Shown piece after piece: positions 24,901 through 35,158 of a DNA stretch of 64,000 nt (positions are counted from its first letter, which is position 1; the number at the start of each line of letters is the position of its first letter). Source of the DNA: Phyllobacteriaceae bacterium (GTDB lineage: Bacteria > Pseudomonadota > Alphaproteobacteria > Rhizobiales > Rhizobiaceae); assembly GCA_002708825.1 (NCBI GenBank), contig PAPF01000013.1, positions 1 through 64,000 on the forward strand, given 5' to 3'. A model generated the notes under the pieces. The model was not told the origin of the DNA. It did not search any database and worked only from the letters and a program-made list of their open reading frames with translations. The position numbers and the translations under genes were made by a program.

Positions 24901-26481
24901 TCACTCCTGCGCGCTGGCATCGCCCGCATTGCCGAAGGATGTCCAGCCGCCGTCCACATAGAGGATCGACCCGTTGACATAGGACGCATCCCCGGACGCC
25001 ACGAACAGGACGGCATCGGCGATGTCCTCCGGCCGCCCCATGTCGCCGAGCGGGATGCGCCGGCGGATGGCGGGGCTGTCGATGCGCCCGGCGTCTTCCA
25101 GCGCCTTGACGCCCGGCGTGCGGATATAGCCCGGCGCAACCGTCACCGTGCGGATGCCCGCGGGTCCGAGTTCGGCCGCCATGCAGCGTGTCAGGATGTC
25201 GATACCGGCCTTGGAGGCACCATAGGCATGGCGCGGCGCGAAGGGCAGGAAGGTGTTGATCGAACCGAGATTGACCACCACGCCGCCCGGACCCATGGCC
25301 TTCAGCGCCTCGCGGGTGCAGACAAAGGCGCCGGCAAGGTTGATGTCGAGCACCTGTTCCAGGTCCGCCTTCGTCTGTTCCAGCGCAGGCTTGAAGGCAT
25401 CGGCAACGGCAGCGTCATTGACGAGCACGTCGACGCGCCCGAACGTCTCCCTGATGGCAGCGAAGGCGCCCTCGACCGCGCTTTCGTCGGTGACATCCAT
25501 CGCCATGGCAAGGTGCCCTTCGCCGAGCGACGCTGCGGCGGCCTCCAGGGCGTCACGGTCCCGGTCGAGCAGAACCACGCGGTCCCCTGCCGCGGCGAAC
25601 GTCCGTGCGATGGCCGCGCCGATGCCCTTTGCCGCGCCGGTGACGGCGACGATCCGCTGGCGCCGCGTTTCGGTGGCCGGTGACAATTCCCTGTCGGGCG
25701 TCCCCTCCACGGGTGGATGCGCCTCGCCCGGCTGGTTGAACGACATCCATCCGCCATCCACCGCCAGAACCGATCCGGTGATGTAGCGCGCCTGCGCCGA
25801 CGCCAGGAAGATGGCGGCGCGCGCGATCTCATCGGGACGTCCCATCCGGCCCATGGGAACACGGCGGCGCACGGCGGCAAGATCCGCCTTTCCGGTCCGT
25901 TCGAGTTCCGCGACCATGGGCGTGCGGACATAACCCGGCGCCACCGCGGCGACCCGGATGCCTCTTGCAGCCCATTCGCAGGCCAGGGACTTGGTCAGCG
26001 AAATGAGTGCGGCCTTCGAGGCGGCATAGGCATTGCGGCGCGGATTGCCGAGTACGCCGGCGAGCGATGCGATGTTGACGATGGCCCCGCCTTGCGTCAT
26101 CCGCCGCGCCGCCTCGCGTGCCATAACGAAGGGGCCAAGCAGGTTGACCGAAATCGCCTTGCGGAAATCCGGCAATGGCGTTTCCACCGTGGCGGCCATG
26201 GTCGGCCCGAGCGCGGCGTTGTTGATCAGGACGTCGATGCGGCCGAACCGGGAATCGATGTCGCGGAACATCGCCTCGATGGCCGCTTCGTCGCCGACAT
26301 CGCAGGCCAGTCCCCAATGCTGCGCGCCCTGGGCTGCCATGACGTCCTCGATACCGGTTCCGGCCAGGTCGACGCCGATCACCGTGTCGCCTCCAGCGGC
26401 CAGCAGTTCCACAAGGGCGCGGCCGATCCCGCCGGCGGCCCCGGTAACGACGACAATGCGTCCTTCCTGCGAAACAGTCAT
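24901..26481 (-). CDS. Bimodular protein of two fused SDR domains
   Basis: A 526-residue fusion of two short-chain dehydrogenases. Domain 1 (about 8-247): TGAAGGIG cofactor loop, INNAAL, and YAASKAA catalytic Tyr/Lys, ending VLAVDGGWMSF. A linker rich in Pro/Glu/Thr (about 248-272) leads to domain 2 (about 274-518): TGAAKGIG, then VNDAAV in place of the usual NNAG, YGASKAG with Tyr and Lys kept, ending ILYVDGGWTSF. Both domains look catalytically competent. It is the last gene of the minus-strand run starting at 30627 and follows the flavin reductase by 14 bases. It could catalyse two successive alcohol oxidations or ketone reductions of one substrate. Confidence 0.9.
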   Translation of the reverse strand: MTVSQEGRIVVVTGAAGGIGRALVELLAAGGDTVIGVDLAGTGIEDVMAAQGAQHWGLACDVGDEAAIEAMFRDIDSRFGRIDVLINNAALGPTMAATVETPLPDFRKAISVNLLGPFVMAREAARRMTQGGAIVNIASLAGVLGNPRRNAYAASKAALISLTKSLACEWAARGIRVAAVAPGYVRTPMVAELERTGKADLAAVRRRVPMGRMGRPDEIARAAIFLASAQARYITGSVLAVDGGWMSFNQPGEAHPPVEGTPDRELSPATETRRQRIVAVTGAAKGIGAAIARTFAAAGDRVVLLDRDRDALEAAAASLGEGHLAMAMDVTDESAVEGAFAAIRETFGRVDVLVNDAAVADAFKPALEQTKADLEQVLDINLAGAFVCTREALKAMGPGGVVVNLGSINTFLPFAPRHAYGASKAGIDILTRCMAAELGPAGIRTVTVAPGYIRTPGVKALEDAGRIDSPAIRRRIPLGDMGRPEDIADAVLFVASGDASYVNGSILYVDGGWTSFGNAGDASAQE

Positions 26482-26495
26482 TTGCAAACGTTCCT

Positions 26496-27038
26496 TCACA
26501 TAAACGGCGCCAGGCGCCGGAACTGTCCGTCGCGATAGAGCAGTCCCGTTTCCCCCATGATAGCCGCCGCCACGACGCGCCCCAGCAGGATGCTGTGGGA
26601 TGCGTGGCGGATGCACTTTTCCAGCCGGCAGTCAAAGCTCGCCAGGGCGCCTTCGAGCACCGGCGCGCCGGTCGCCAGCGACGTCCAGTCACCTCCGGCA
26701 AACCGGGCTCCGGCATCGAGTTTCTGCGTCGAGAAAAGGCGCGCGACCTGGTGCTGGTCTTCCGTCAGGAAATTGACGGCAAAAGACCCGCTCGCGGTGA
26801 TCACCGGTAATGCCGGGGCGTCATCGCTCACGCAGACAAGTAGTGTGGGCGGTTCCAAGGCGACGGGGCACACCGAGGTGGCGGTGAGCCCGTTTCCCGA
26901 TTCTCCGTTCGCAGCGGTGATGACGGCAACGGAAGCCGTCACCTGCCGCATGGCGGTCCTGAATTCCGCTTCCGATATGCCTTCCTCCGGCGACATGCCG
27001 GGCATGCCGGGACGCTGCGATGGCGACGGGATGGTCAT
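26496..27038 (-). CDS. Flavin reductase family protein
   Basis: A 180-residue FMN/FAD-binding split-barrel protein of the HpaC/DIM6 type, which supplies reduced flavin to two-component monooxygenases. Recognised features are the substrate/cofactor segment GNGLTATSVCPVALEPPTLLVCVS (here with Val-Cys) and SFAVNFLTEDQHQVARLFS, followed by CRLEKCIRHASHSILLGRVV. No monooxygenase is encoded in the same operon, so it probably serves the luciferase-like enzyme elsewhere in the region, or another. It begins seven bases after the SnoaL-like stop codon. Confidence 0.88.
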   Translation of the reverse strand: MTIPSPSQRPGMPGMSPEEGISEAEFRTAMRQVTASVAVITAANGESGNGLTATSVCPVALEPPTLLVCVSDDAPALPVITASGSFAVNFLTEDQHQVARLFSTQKLDAGARFAGGDWTSLATGAPVLEGALASFDCRLEKCIRHASHSILLGRVVAAAIMGETGLLYRDGQFRRLAPFM

Positions 27039-27045
27039 CGCCGGA

Positions 27046-27579
27046 TCACGAAAGGCCGGCGGCCTTGCGCAGCGCGTAAATCGGATCGGAGGGCGCTGCG
27101 GCCCCAATCGGCTGGCGAGGACCGAAGCGTTCGGCCTCGGTTTCGGCGGGCGGCGTCTGCTCCTCGACCCAGTCGTAGACAACCGTCCGGTCGGCGACCC
27201 GCCATTCACCGTCCCGCTTTTCCATCCGGTCGCAATAGCGCCCCGCCAGCAGGAACTGGCGGACAGTCCCCTGCGCGTCCGGTCCGCGCTGCAAGGCATT
27301 GAAATAGCTTTCGACGATGGCGATGTCAGGCCCGGCGAACTCGATGAGGATATTGGCGACCTGGTGCACATTGCGCGGGCCGGCCTTGAACACCTTCAGG
27401 GCATGGGTGATGAACCCCTCCGCCGGGCCGTTATATGCACCATGGCTGTCATGGGCATCCGGCCAGTAGGCGCTGCGCAGGTCCGTCTCGTCGGCGCGGT
27501 CGATCCCCCTGCAATAACGGTAGATGCAATCCCGTATGGCTTCGCGGTCCATGAGTTCGGTGAGCTTGTCCTGGGCCAT
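27046..27579 (-). CDS. SnoaL-like (NTF2 fold) protein
   Basis: A 177-residue protein of the SnoaL_4 / NTF2-like superfamily, whose members include hydratases, isomerases and small dioxygenase subunits. The opening [20 protein letters not shown] followed by [20 protein letters not shown] is characteristic of the group; candidate catalytic residues are the Tyr, Asp and His of this region and His in NVHQVANI. No signal peptide. It is in a minus-strand operon between SMP-30 and the flavin reductase, which suggests a dehydration, isomerisation or ring-modifying step, not a transport role. Exact reaction unknown. Confidence 0.85.
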   Translation of the reverse strand: MAQDKLTELMDREAIRDCIYRYCRGIDRADETDLRSAYWPDAHDSHGAYNGPAEGFITHALKVFKAGPRNVHQVANILIEFAGPDIAIVESYFNALQRGPDAQGTVRQFLLAGRYCDRMEKRDGEWRVADRTVVYDWVEEQTPPAETEAERFGPRQPIGAAAPSDPIYALRKAAGLS

Positions 27580-27611
27580 CGGAGGCGACCTTTCCTTGAC
27601 AATGCGTGCGG

Positions 27612-28508
27612 TCAGGCCGCGTCCTTGCGGGCGGCGGCACGGAACGGCGTTTCTGGAAGGCCCCGGACGCCGAGACCTTCGATGGCATGGAGGCGCCCGC
27701 CATCGGGATGCCTCGAAATCGCGCGGCCGGACCCGGAATCCCTGATCGAGGTGACATAGAGCGTGTCGAGGTCCGGACCCCCGAAAGCCAGGCTCGAAGG
27801 CAGGTCGGTCGGCGCGTCGATCAGCCTGTCCAGTTGGCCATCGGGCGAGAAGCGGGCGATCTTGCCCACCTGGATCAGGCACACCCAGAGATAGCCCTCG
27901 CTGTCCACGGTGGCGCCGTCAGGTCCGGAGTCCCACGGCCCGGTGTCCACGAAGACACGCGGTTCGCCCAGATCGTCATCCGAGGGACCATAGGGAAAGG
28001 CCCGGATGATCCGCTCCAGGCTGTCGGCGAAATACATCGTCCGGCCGTCCGGGCTGAAACAGAGTGCATTCGCGATGCGGATGCCGGTGGCAAAGACGCG
28101 TGTCCGGCCCTCCCCGTCAACCCGCCACAGCTTTCCCAGCGGATCGGCGTGAATGCCCATGGACCCGCACAGGAACCGGCCTTGCCGGTCGGTCTTGCCG
28201 TCGTTGAAGCGGACAGCCGGATCCGCCGGCTCGGGACGGAAAAGCGCTTCGAACGTCCCTGTTCCGGTGTCCATCAGCCAGATGCCGTCCACCAGCCCGC
28301 AGATGAGCCTGCTTCCCTCGGCCAGGGCCACGGAGCCGACCATCGAGGGCGTCTCCCAATGCCGTGTTTCGCCCGTTGACGGATCGAGGCAGCGGATGCG
28401 GCGCGACACGCCGTCGACCCAATAGAGCCTGCCGTGCCGGTGATCCCATACGGGACTCTCGCCCAGCATGTCAGGCGTATCACAGACGTGACGGACGGTG
28501 AGGGTCAT
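27612..28508 (-). CDS. SMP-30/gluconolactonase family hydrolase
   Basis: A 298-residue six-bladed beta-propeller of the SMP-30 family, metal-dependent lactone hydrolases. The metal-ligand Glu is in LGESPVWD (about residue 17), with further ligands expected in [30 protein letters not shown] and [12 protein letters not shown], all present. No signal peptide, so cytosolic. It lies directly downstream of an ABC substrate-binding protein gene. In a cluster with a Baeyer-Villiger-type monooxygenase, a lactonase is the expected enzyme to open the lactone product; that link is inference. Confidence 0.9.
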   Translation of the reverse strand: MTLTVRHVCDTPDMLGESPVWDHRHGRLYWVDGVSRRIRCLDPSTGETRHWETPSMVGSVALAEGSRLICGLVDGIWLMDTGTGTFEALFRPEPADPAVRFNDGKTDRQGRFLCGSMGIHADPLGKLWRVDGEGRTRVFATGIRIANALCFSPDGRTMYFADSLERIIRAFPYGPSDDDLGEPRVFVDTGPWDSGPDGATVDSEGYLWVCLIQVGKIARFSPDGQLDRLIDAPTDLPSSLAFGGPDLDTLYVTSIRDSGSGRAISRHPDGGRLHAIEGLGVRGLPETPFRAAARKDAA

Positions 28509-28576
28509 GGCGGCGAATCCGGGAAGAAGAAATGGTCGGCGGAGGGCCGGAGCCCTCCGCCAAAGCCTTGGGCGGC

Positions 28577-29803
28577 TTATTGCTTCATGAGCGGGCAGGA
28601 GCTGTTCTCGGGCGAACGCCAGACCTGTTCCGGATCGAGGGTCGCCACCACTTCATAGTAGTCGTAAGGCGCCTTGGATTCGTCCGGCGACTTGACGCGA
28701 ACCGCGTAGGACGGTCGCATGACCTGGCCGTCGGCCCGGATCGAGACATTGTCCATCTGGAAGTCGTTGATCGGCGTCTCGCGCATCTTCGCCATCACGG
28801 CATCGCCCTCGTCCGTTCCGGCCGCGGCAACGGCCTTGAGGTAATGGGCAACCGCGCTGTAGGTCGTCATCTGCGCTTCGTTCGGATAGCGGTCGTTGAA
28901 GGCAGCCTGGTAGCGCTTGGTGAACTCGCGCGTGCCGTCATTGAGGTCCCAGTAGGTCGGTGTGGTGAAGCGCACGCCCTGCAGCGCATCCAGACCGATG
29001 GAATGGGCGTTGTTGATGAACATGCCCAGCGGCGCCAGGTTCTGGCCGCTCTGCGTGATGCCGAACTCGGCGGCCTGCTTGATGGCGTTGCCGAGGTCAT
29101 TGCCGGCATTCGCCAGCGCGATGACTTCCGCACCGCTTGCCTGTGCCTGCAGCAGGTAGGAGGAGAAGTCGTTGGAATTGAGCGGATGCAGGACCGAGCC
29201 GATCACCTCGCCGCCACCCTCTTCGATGAACTTCGTGGAATCTTCCTGCCACACCTTGCCGAAGGTGTAGTCGACGGTGATGAAGTAGAACTTCTTGTTG
29301 CCCGCCTGCAGCAGCGAGTTGATGGTCGCCTTCGCCATCGCGTAGGTGTCCTGCATCCACTGCGTGGTCATGGCGTTGCACTTGTCATTGGTGAAGAAGC
29401 TCGCCGCCGAGCCGGCCAGCAGATAGGGCTTCTTCTTCTCGTTCATCATGTCGCTGATGGCAGCGGCGATGGACGAGGCGGAGCAGCCGACAATTGCGTC
29501 CACGCCATCCTGCTCGACCCATTTCAGCGCCGCCGCAACGCCGATATCGGGCTTGTTCTGGTCGTCGGCAACGACGATCTCGATCTTCTTGCCGTTGATT
29601 TCGCCGCCCGCATCCTCAACCGCCAGGCGCGCCGAGGCGACCGAACCGGGGCCGCAATTGTCGGCATAGGGGCCGGACTGGTCGTTCATGATGCCGATGC
29701 GGATCACGTCATCGGATACCCCCTGCGCCGAGGCGGCAAGCGGCGTAAGCACGGTCGACGCGGCAAGAAGCACCGCAACGCCCAGGTTCTGTTTCGTCGT
29801 CAT
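28577..29803 (-). CDS. ABC transporter substrate-binding protein, Liv (type I periplasmic) family
   Basis: A 408-residue periplasmic binding protein with signal peptide about 1-26 (ending ASA-QGV). The mature protein begins VIRIGIMNDQSGPYADNCGP and has the two-lobe pattern of branched-chain amino acid/urea/aromatic binding proteins, including YTFGKVWQEDSTKFIEEGGG and a C-terminal Cys. The matching permeases and ATPases (livM, H, F, G) are on the other side of the iclR gene at 31724-35121, so receptor and translocator are in separate transcription units. Liv-type receptors often bind aromatic acids or other organic acids; the ligand here is unknown. Confidence 0.92.
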   Translation of the reverse strand: MTTKQNLGVAVLLAASTVLTPLAASAQGVSDDVIRIGIMNDQSGPYADNCGPGSVASARLAVEDAGGEINGKKIEIVVADDQNKPDIGVAAALKWVEQDGVDAIVGCSASSIAAAISDMMNEKKKPYLLAGSAASFFTNDKCNAMTTQWMQDTYAMAKATINSLLQAGNKKFYFITVDYTFGKVWQEDSTKFIEEGGGEVIGSVLHPLNSNDFSSYLLQAQASGAEVIALANAGNDLGNAIKQAAEFGITQSGQNLAPLGMFINNAHSIGLDALQGVRFTTPTYWDLNDGTREFTKRYQAAFNDRYPNEAQMTTYSAVAHYLKAVAAAGTDEGDAVMAKMRETPINDFQMDNVSIRADGQVMRPSYAVRVKSPDESKAPYDYYEVVATLDPEQVWRSPENSSCPLMKQ

Positions 29804-29868
29804 TTCATTTCCTCCACTTCGAGTGTTGTCCGTTGCATGATGGAACGTCCGGCCTCCCGTGCCGGCCG

Positions 29869-30627
29869 TCAGGAAAAGGCGTAGGTGATGCCTCCGTCCA
29901 CGAAGAGCATGTCGCCGGTGATGAACCCCGCTTCGTCACTGGCCAGGAACACGGCTGCATTGGCCACATCCTGTGGCGTGCCCAGGCGGCCGATCGGCAT
30001 GCGCTGGCGGCGCCGCTCCCATGCCTCGTCGCTGACGACGCGATTGGCGCCTTCGGTCGGCGTCGGCCCGGGCGCGATGGCGTTGACGCGAATTCCGCGC
30101 GGTCCGAACTCGGCCGCAGCGGAGCGCGTCGATGCAGCCACGGCTGCCTTGACCGAGGAATACATGATGCCGTTCTTCATCGCGATCACGGCCGCCGGTG
30201 AGGCGATGTTGACGATCGCCCCGCCCCCTGCTTCCGTCATGCCGTCGAGGACAGCCTGGTAGCCCCAGATCACGCCCTTGAAACCGACATCGATCATGCG
30301 GCCGATCAGGGTCTCGTCCTGCTCCTCGAGCGGTCCGTAGCGGTTGTACATCGCGTTGTTGACCAGGATCGCCACTGGCCCGAAAGCCGCCTTCGCCTCC
30401 GCGACCGCGCCGAACACGTCTTCGCGTTTCGCCACGTTTCCGCCCAGGGCGATCGCTTCGCCGCCGGCCGCGCGAATGGCAGCGGCAGCCTCTTCGGCCA
30501 CTTCCGGCTTCAGATCCAGGACGGCGACCCGTGCGCCCTCGCGCCCGAAGGCCTCCGATATGGCGCGGCCGATCCCCTGCCCGCCCCCGGTAACGAGCGC
30601 CACGCGCCCCTGCAGACGACCGCTCAA
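29869..30627 (-). CDS. SDR family oxidoreductase
   Basis: A 252-residue classical short-chain dehydrogenase. Cofactor loop TGGGQGIG (about 12-19), NNAMYN (about 92-97), catalytic Ser in VNIASPAA and Tyr/Lys in YSSVKAAV. The C-terminus MLFVDGGITYAFS is normal. It is a close paralogue of the SDR at 46677-47429: both share a GF(K/S)GxIWG segment after the NNA motif, which suggests related substrates. It is the first gene of the minus-strand run down to 24901 and is divergent from iclR across a 304-base regulatory region. Confidence 0.92.
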   Translation of the reverse strand: MSGRLQGRVALVTGGGQGIGRAISEAFGREGARVAVLDLKPEVAEEAAAAIRAAGGEAIALGGNVAKREDVFGAVAEAKAAFGPVAILVNNAMYNRYGPLEEQDETLIGRMIDVGFKGVIWGYQAVLDGMTEAGGGAIVNIASPAAVIAMKNGIMYSSVKAAVAASTRSAAAEFGPRGIRVNAIAPGPTPTEGANRVVSDEAWERRRQRMPIGRLGTPQDVANAAVFLASDEAGFITGDMLFVDGGITYAFS

Positions 30628-30931
30628 GGCAATGCCCTTTCCGGCTTCGCAAGGCGACAGCGGCGAGCAGACTGCGCCAGACCGGCCGGCGCGGCATTTT
30701 CAATCTGAGATTGCAAACCGGAACCTGCGTCCGGAAGCACCAGCTCCATGACGACTTGCCTCCCTTTGCAGGAAACCGCTCCGGTTTCACTGCTATCGCT
30801 TTTCCTCGCAGCCGTGTATCCGGCCTGTTGAAAACAGCTTGTCATGGCCGCCGTGGAGTAGCCAGAAGCAATTCATCCTTGCGGTCCAGTTTCACATTTC
30901 TGAAAATGGCCCGACGAACGGGAGGTCCCCC
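30628..30931. promoter_or_regulatory. Divergent control region, SDR / iclR
   Basis: About 300 bases between divergent genes. It contains the palindrome CAATCTGAGATTG at 30701-30713 (about 80 bases upstream of the SDR start) and the probable IclR site at 30889-30906. No terminator or extra gene is visible. Confidence 0.5.
30889..30906 (+). promoter_or_regulatory. Probable IclR operator at its own promoter
   Basis: GTTTCACATTTCTGAAAA differs in one base from the reverse complement of the site at 39998-40015. It is a GTTTCA-N6-TGAAAA near-palindrome located 26-43 bases upstream of the iclR start, consistent with autoregulation. Confidence 0.6.
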
Positions 30932-31711
30932 ATGCAGCCGTCGCAGGTCAAGTCAGCCACGCGCGCCATTGAAATTCTTGATTTTTTCAAGCGTATCAAG
31001 GAGCCCTGCGGCATGTCCGACATCGCCCAGGCGCTGGGCTACCCGCAATCGAGCACGACCGTCCTGCTCAAGACCCTGGTCAATCTGGGCTACCTGAATT
31101 TCGACCGTGTCGAGCGGATGTATTTTCCCACCCCGAAGGTGACCGCGCTGGGTGACTGGATCCCGCGCGCGCTGTTCGGCAACACACGTGTCCTGGACGC
31201 CATGCATGACGTCCATGCCGCCACGGGGGAGACGGTATCCATCAACACGCGCAACGATATCTACCTGCAATACGTGCAGATCATCCAGTCGATCCACGCC
31301 ATGCGCTTCCATGTCGACGAGGGCACGCTGCGCTTCCTCACCCATTCCGTTGTCGGCTGGGTCCTTCTGTCGACGCTGCCCGACGACAAGATCGACAACA
31401 TCGTGCGCCGCACCAACATCGCGATCGCGAAGCCGGCGGAGCGCGTCCGCATCGAGAAGATCATGACCGAGGTGGAGCAGATCCGCGCGCAAGGTTACGG
31501 CTACACGGAAAACCTGCCGTTCCTCGGCGGCGCAACGCTCTGCGTGCTGCTGCCGGTGACCATCCAGAACCAGCCGGTAGCGCTGGGCCTGGGCGGTGTC
31601 GCGGAACGGGTGCGCGCCAACCGCGAAAACTACCTCGCCGCCCTCCAGCGGGCGGCGAAGTCCATTCATCCGTCCGATCCCTTCGACATGCCGATCGACA
31701 TCGGGATCTGA
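30932..31711 (+). CDS. IclR family transcriptional regulator
   Basis: A 259-residue regulator with an N-terminal winged helix (VKSATRAIEILDFFKRI, then MSDIAQALGYPQSSTTVLLK with the recognition helix) and a C-terminal GAF-like effector domain (about 80-250). The start at 30932 follows GGGAGG; upstream readings lack family similarity. It sits between the SDR/receptor operon and the livMHFG operon and is the natural local regulator. The shared 18-bp palindrome at its own promoter and at the AMP-ligase promoter (39998-40015) suggests it controls both. IclR regulators of catabolic operons are often activators responding to a pathway acid. Confidence 0.92.
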   Translation: MQPSQVKSATRAIEILDFFKRIKEPCGMSDIAQALGYPQSSTTVLLKTLVNLGYLNFDRVERMYFPTPKVTALGDWIPRALFGNTRVLDAMHDVHAATGETVSINTRNDIYLQYVQIIQSIHAMRFHVDEGTLRFLTHSVVGWVLLSTLPDDKIDNIVRRTNIAIAKPAERVRIEKIMTEVEQIRAQGYGYTENLPFLGGATLCVLLPVTIQNQPVALGLGGVAERVRANRENYLAALQRAAKSIHPSDPFDMPIDIGI

Positions 31712-31723
31712 GCCCGGCTGGCG

Positions 31724-32701
31724 TCAGCCGGCCTCCCCGGCTGCCGCTTTCGATGCGAGCTCAGCTCCGCCATCGCGCCGGCGCGCCAGCCAGCGCCAGA
31801 GCGCCGACAGTTCACCCACGAAGCCGCGCCGGAAGAAGATGATCACGAGCAGCAGGATGACACCCTGCAGGATGAGCGCCCACTCGCCGAAACCGGCCAG
31901 TTCATCATTCAGCCAGATGATGATGCCCGCGCCGAACAGCGGACCGGTCAGCGTGCCGAGGCCGCCGAGCAGCGTCATGACGATCACCTCGCCCGACACC
32001 TGCCACGATGCGTCGGTCAGCGTTGCGAACTGGTAGACCGTGGCCTTCATGCCGCCGGCCACGCCAGCCATGGTGGCAGACAGGATGAAGGCGACCAGTT
32101 TCACCTTTTCGGGCGAGAAGCCAAGCGACTCCACCCGTTCCTGGTTGTCGCGCACCGCCTTCAGCACCTCGCCATAGGGCGAATTGACGATGCGGTAATA
32201 GGCGGCGACGGCCAGGATGGCCATGGCCAGGATGACGTAATAATAGGTGAAGCTGTCTTCCACATTGAAGATGCCGAACAGCGGCGTGCGCGGGATGGCC
32301 TGCATGCCGTCCTCGCCGCCGGTGAACTCGCTCTGCAGCAGGACGAAGAAGACCAGTTGCGAGAAGGCGAGCGTGATCATGGCGAACTGGATGCCCTGCC
32401 GGCGGATGGCGAGATAGCCGACCACCAGCCCCATCAACCCGGCCACGATGCCGCCGAAGGCAATGGCCAGTTCGATCGACACGCCCGTGGTTTTCAGCGC
32501 CAGCCCGGTCATATAGGCCGCCGTTCCGAAGAACATGGCATGGCCGAAGCACAGCAGCCCCGTATAGCCGAGCAGCAGGTTGAAAGAGCAGGCGAAGACG
32601 ACGAAGCAAAGGATCGTCATCAGTAGCACCGGGTAGAAATAGAACGGCGCTGCCAGCGCGGCGGCAAGGCCGAGAACGAGCGCCAGATGGACAGGTTTCA
32701 T
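31724..32701 (-). CDS. Branched-chain-type ABC transporter permease (LivM family)
   Basis: A 325-residue inner-membrane permease with about nine hydrophobic segments. LivM landmarks include NLLLGYTGLLCFGHAMFFG, the cytoplasmic coupling loop AVRDNQERVESLGFSPEKVK and MTLLGGLGTLTGPLFGA. The start codon overlaps the livH stop (TGATG). Last gene of the livGFHM run. It works with LivH, LivF, LivG and probably the receptor at 28577-29803. Confidence 0.92.
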   Translation of the reverse strand: MKPVHLALVLGLAAALAAPFYFYPVLLMTILCFVVFACSFNLLLGYTGLLCFGHAMFFGTAAYMTGLALKTTGVSIELAIAFGGIVAGLMGLVVGYLAIRRQGIQFAMITLAFSQLVFFVLLQSEFTGGEDGMQAIPRTPLFGIFNVEDSFTYYYVILAMAILAVAAYYRIVNSPYGEVLKAVRDNQERVESLGFSPEKVKLVAFILSATMAGVAGGMKATVYQFATLTDASWQVSGEVIVMTLLGGLGTLTGPLFGAGIIIWLNDELAGFGEWALILQGVILLLVIIFFRRGFVGELSALWRWLARRRDGGAELASKAAAGEAG

Positions 32702-33587
32702 CACGTGGACTCCTTGCCGGAGAAGATGCCGGCGGGACGGAAGAACAGCGCCGCCGCCATGAACAGGAAGATCACCACCGAGGCCGCTTCCGGATAGAAG
32801 ACCTTGGTCAGGCCTTCCACGACACCGAGCGCGTAGCCGGCCACCACCGCGCCCGCGATGGAGCCCATGCCGCCGATCACCACAACCGCGAAGACCACGA
32901 TGATGACATTCGACCCCATGGACGGCGAAACCTGGTAGATCGGCGCTGCCAGGACGCCGGACAGCGCGGCAAGGCCGACGCCGAAGGCATAGGTCAGCGT
33001 CATCATGCGCGGCACGTTGATGCCGAAGGATTCCACGATGTGCGGCTTCTCGTTGGCCGCCCTCAGATAGGCGCCGAGCTTTGTGTGCTCGATCAGCAGC
33101 CATGTGCCGACGCAGGTGACGAGCGAGAAGACGACGACCCACAGGCGGTAATAGGGCAGGAACATGAAGCCCAGGTTCACCCCGCCGGGAATGGGATTCT
33201 GGTAGGGAATGCCGGTCGAGCCGTATTGCTGGCGCACCAGGCCCTCGATCACCAGCACCATGGCATAGGTGGCGAGCAGGCCGTAGAGGTGGTCCAGGTT
33301 CTGCAGCGGCCGCAGGATCAGCCGTTCCATCGCCATGCCGAAGATGCCGACGATGACCGGCGCAAGGACCAGCGCCCCCCAGTACGGCACGCCGAACGTG
33401 GTCAGCAGGATCCAGGCGACGAAGGCACCCAGCATGTATTGCGCGCCGTGGGCGAAGTTCACCACGTTCATCAGGCCGAAGATGATCGCCAGCCCCATGG
33501 ACAGCATCGCATAGAAGGACCCGTTGATGAGGCCGAGGAGGACCTGGCCCATCAGCAACTGGGTGGAGATGTTCTCGAACATGGCGT

Positions 33588-33591
<4 letters not shown>
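32701..33591 (-). CDS. Branched-chain-type ABC transporter permease (LivH family)
   Basis: A 296-residue permease with about eight transmembrane segments, starting MNAMFENISTQLLMGQVLLG and containing GSFYAMLSMGLAIIFGLMNV and the NFAHG motif typical of LivH. The loop YLRAANEKPHIVESFGINVP is the ATPase-coupling region. It overlaps livF by four bases upstream and livM by one base downstream. Confidence 0.92.
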
Positions 33592-34320
<729 letters not shown>

Positions 34321-34328
<8 letters not shown>

Positions 34329-35121
34329 CGACGCCTCCCATGTAGGCGGTCACCACTGCGGGATTGTTGGAAACCTCCGCATAGCTGCCCTCGGCCAGGA
34401 TCTCGCCATGCTGGAGCACCGTGATGGTGTCGCACAGCGTCGAGACGACCGACAGGTTATGCTCCACCAGCAGGATTGTGCGCCCCTCGGCCACCCGCTT
34501 GATGAGTTGCGTGATCGGTTCGACATCCTCGTGCCCCATGCCCGCCGTCGGCTCGTCGAGCAGCATGACACGCGGTTCCAGCGCCAGCGTTGTCGCGATC
34601 TCCACCGCCCGCTTCTTGCCATAGGAAAGCTCGGCGGCCACGGTGTCGCGGTTGTCGGCCAGGCCCACCTGCTCCAGCAGTTCTTCCGCGCGCGCATTGA
34701 GCGGCGCGACGGCATCCAGCGAGCGCCAGAAGTGATAGGCCTTGCCGTAGCGCGATTGCAGCGCCACGCGCACGTTTTCCAGCGCCGTCAGGTTGGGAAA
34801 GGTCGCCGATATCTGGAAGGAGCGCACGAGGCCGCGCTTCGCCACTTCCGCGGTGCGCAGCTTCGAGATGTCCTCGCCGTCGAAGATGATCTGCCCTTCG
34901 GTCGGCTGCAGGGGCTTGGTCAAGAGGTTGAAGCAGGTCGTCTTGCCCGCCCCGTTCGGCCCGATCAGCGCATGGATGGAGCCGCGGCGCACCTCCAGGT
35001 TCACATGCTTGACAGCGGCGAACCCGCCGAAGACCTTGCTCAGGTTGCGCCCGATGAGGACGTGGTCGTCCCTGGACGTCGCGATCGCGCCTTGCGGCCC
35101 TCCCGCCGTGCTCGTGGCCAT
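34321..35121 (-). CDS. ABC transporter ATP-binding protein (LivG family)
   Basis: A 266-residue ATPase. Walker A GPNGAGKTT, a slightly degenerate signature LSYGKKRAVEIA (Ser-Tyr-Gly, common in LivG) and Walker B VMLLDEPTAGM. The C-terminal extension HGEILAEGSYAEVSNNPAVV is the LivG hallmark. It begins 37 bases downstream of an acyl-CoA dehydrogenase gene, so transport and catabolic genes are probably co-transcribed. Confidence 0.93.
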
Positions 35122-35158
35122 GTCTTTCCTCCCTTCGCCGCCCCCGGGCAGCCACTAT

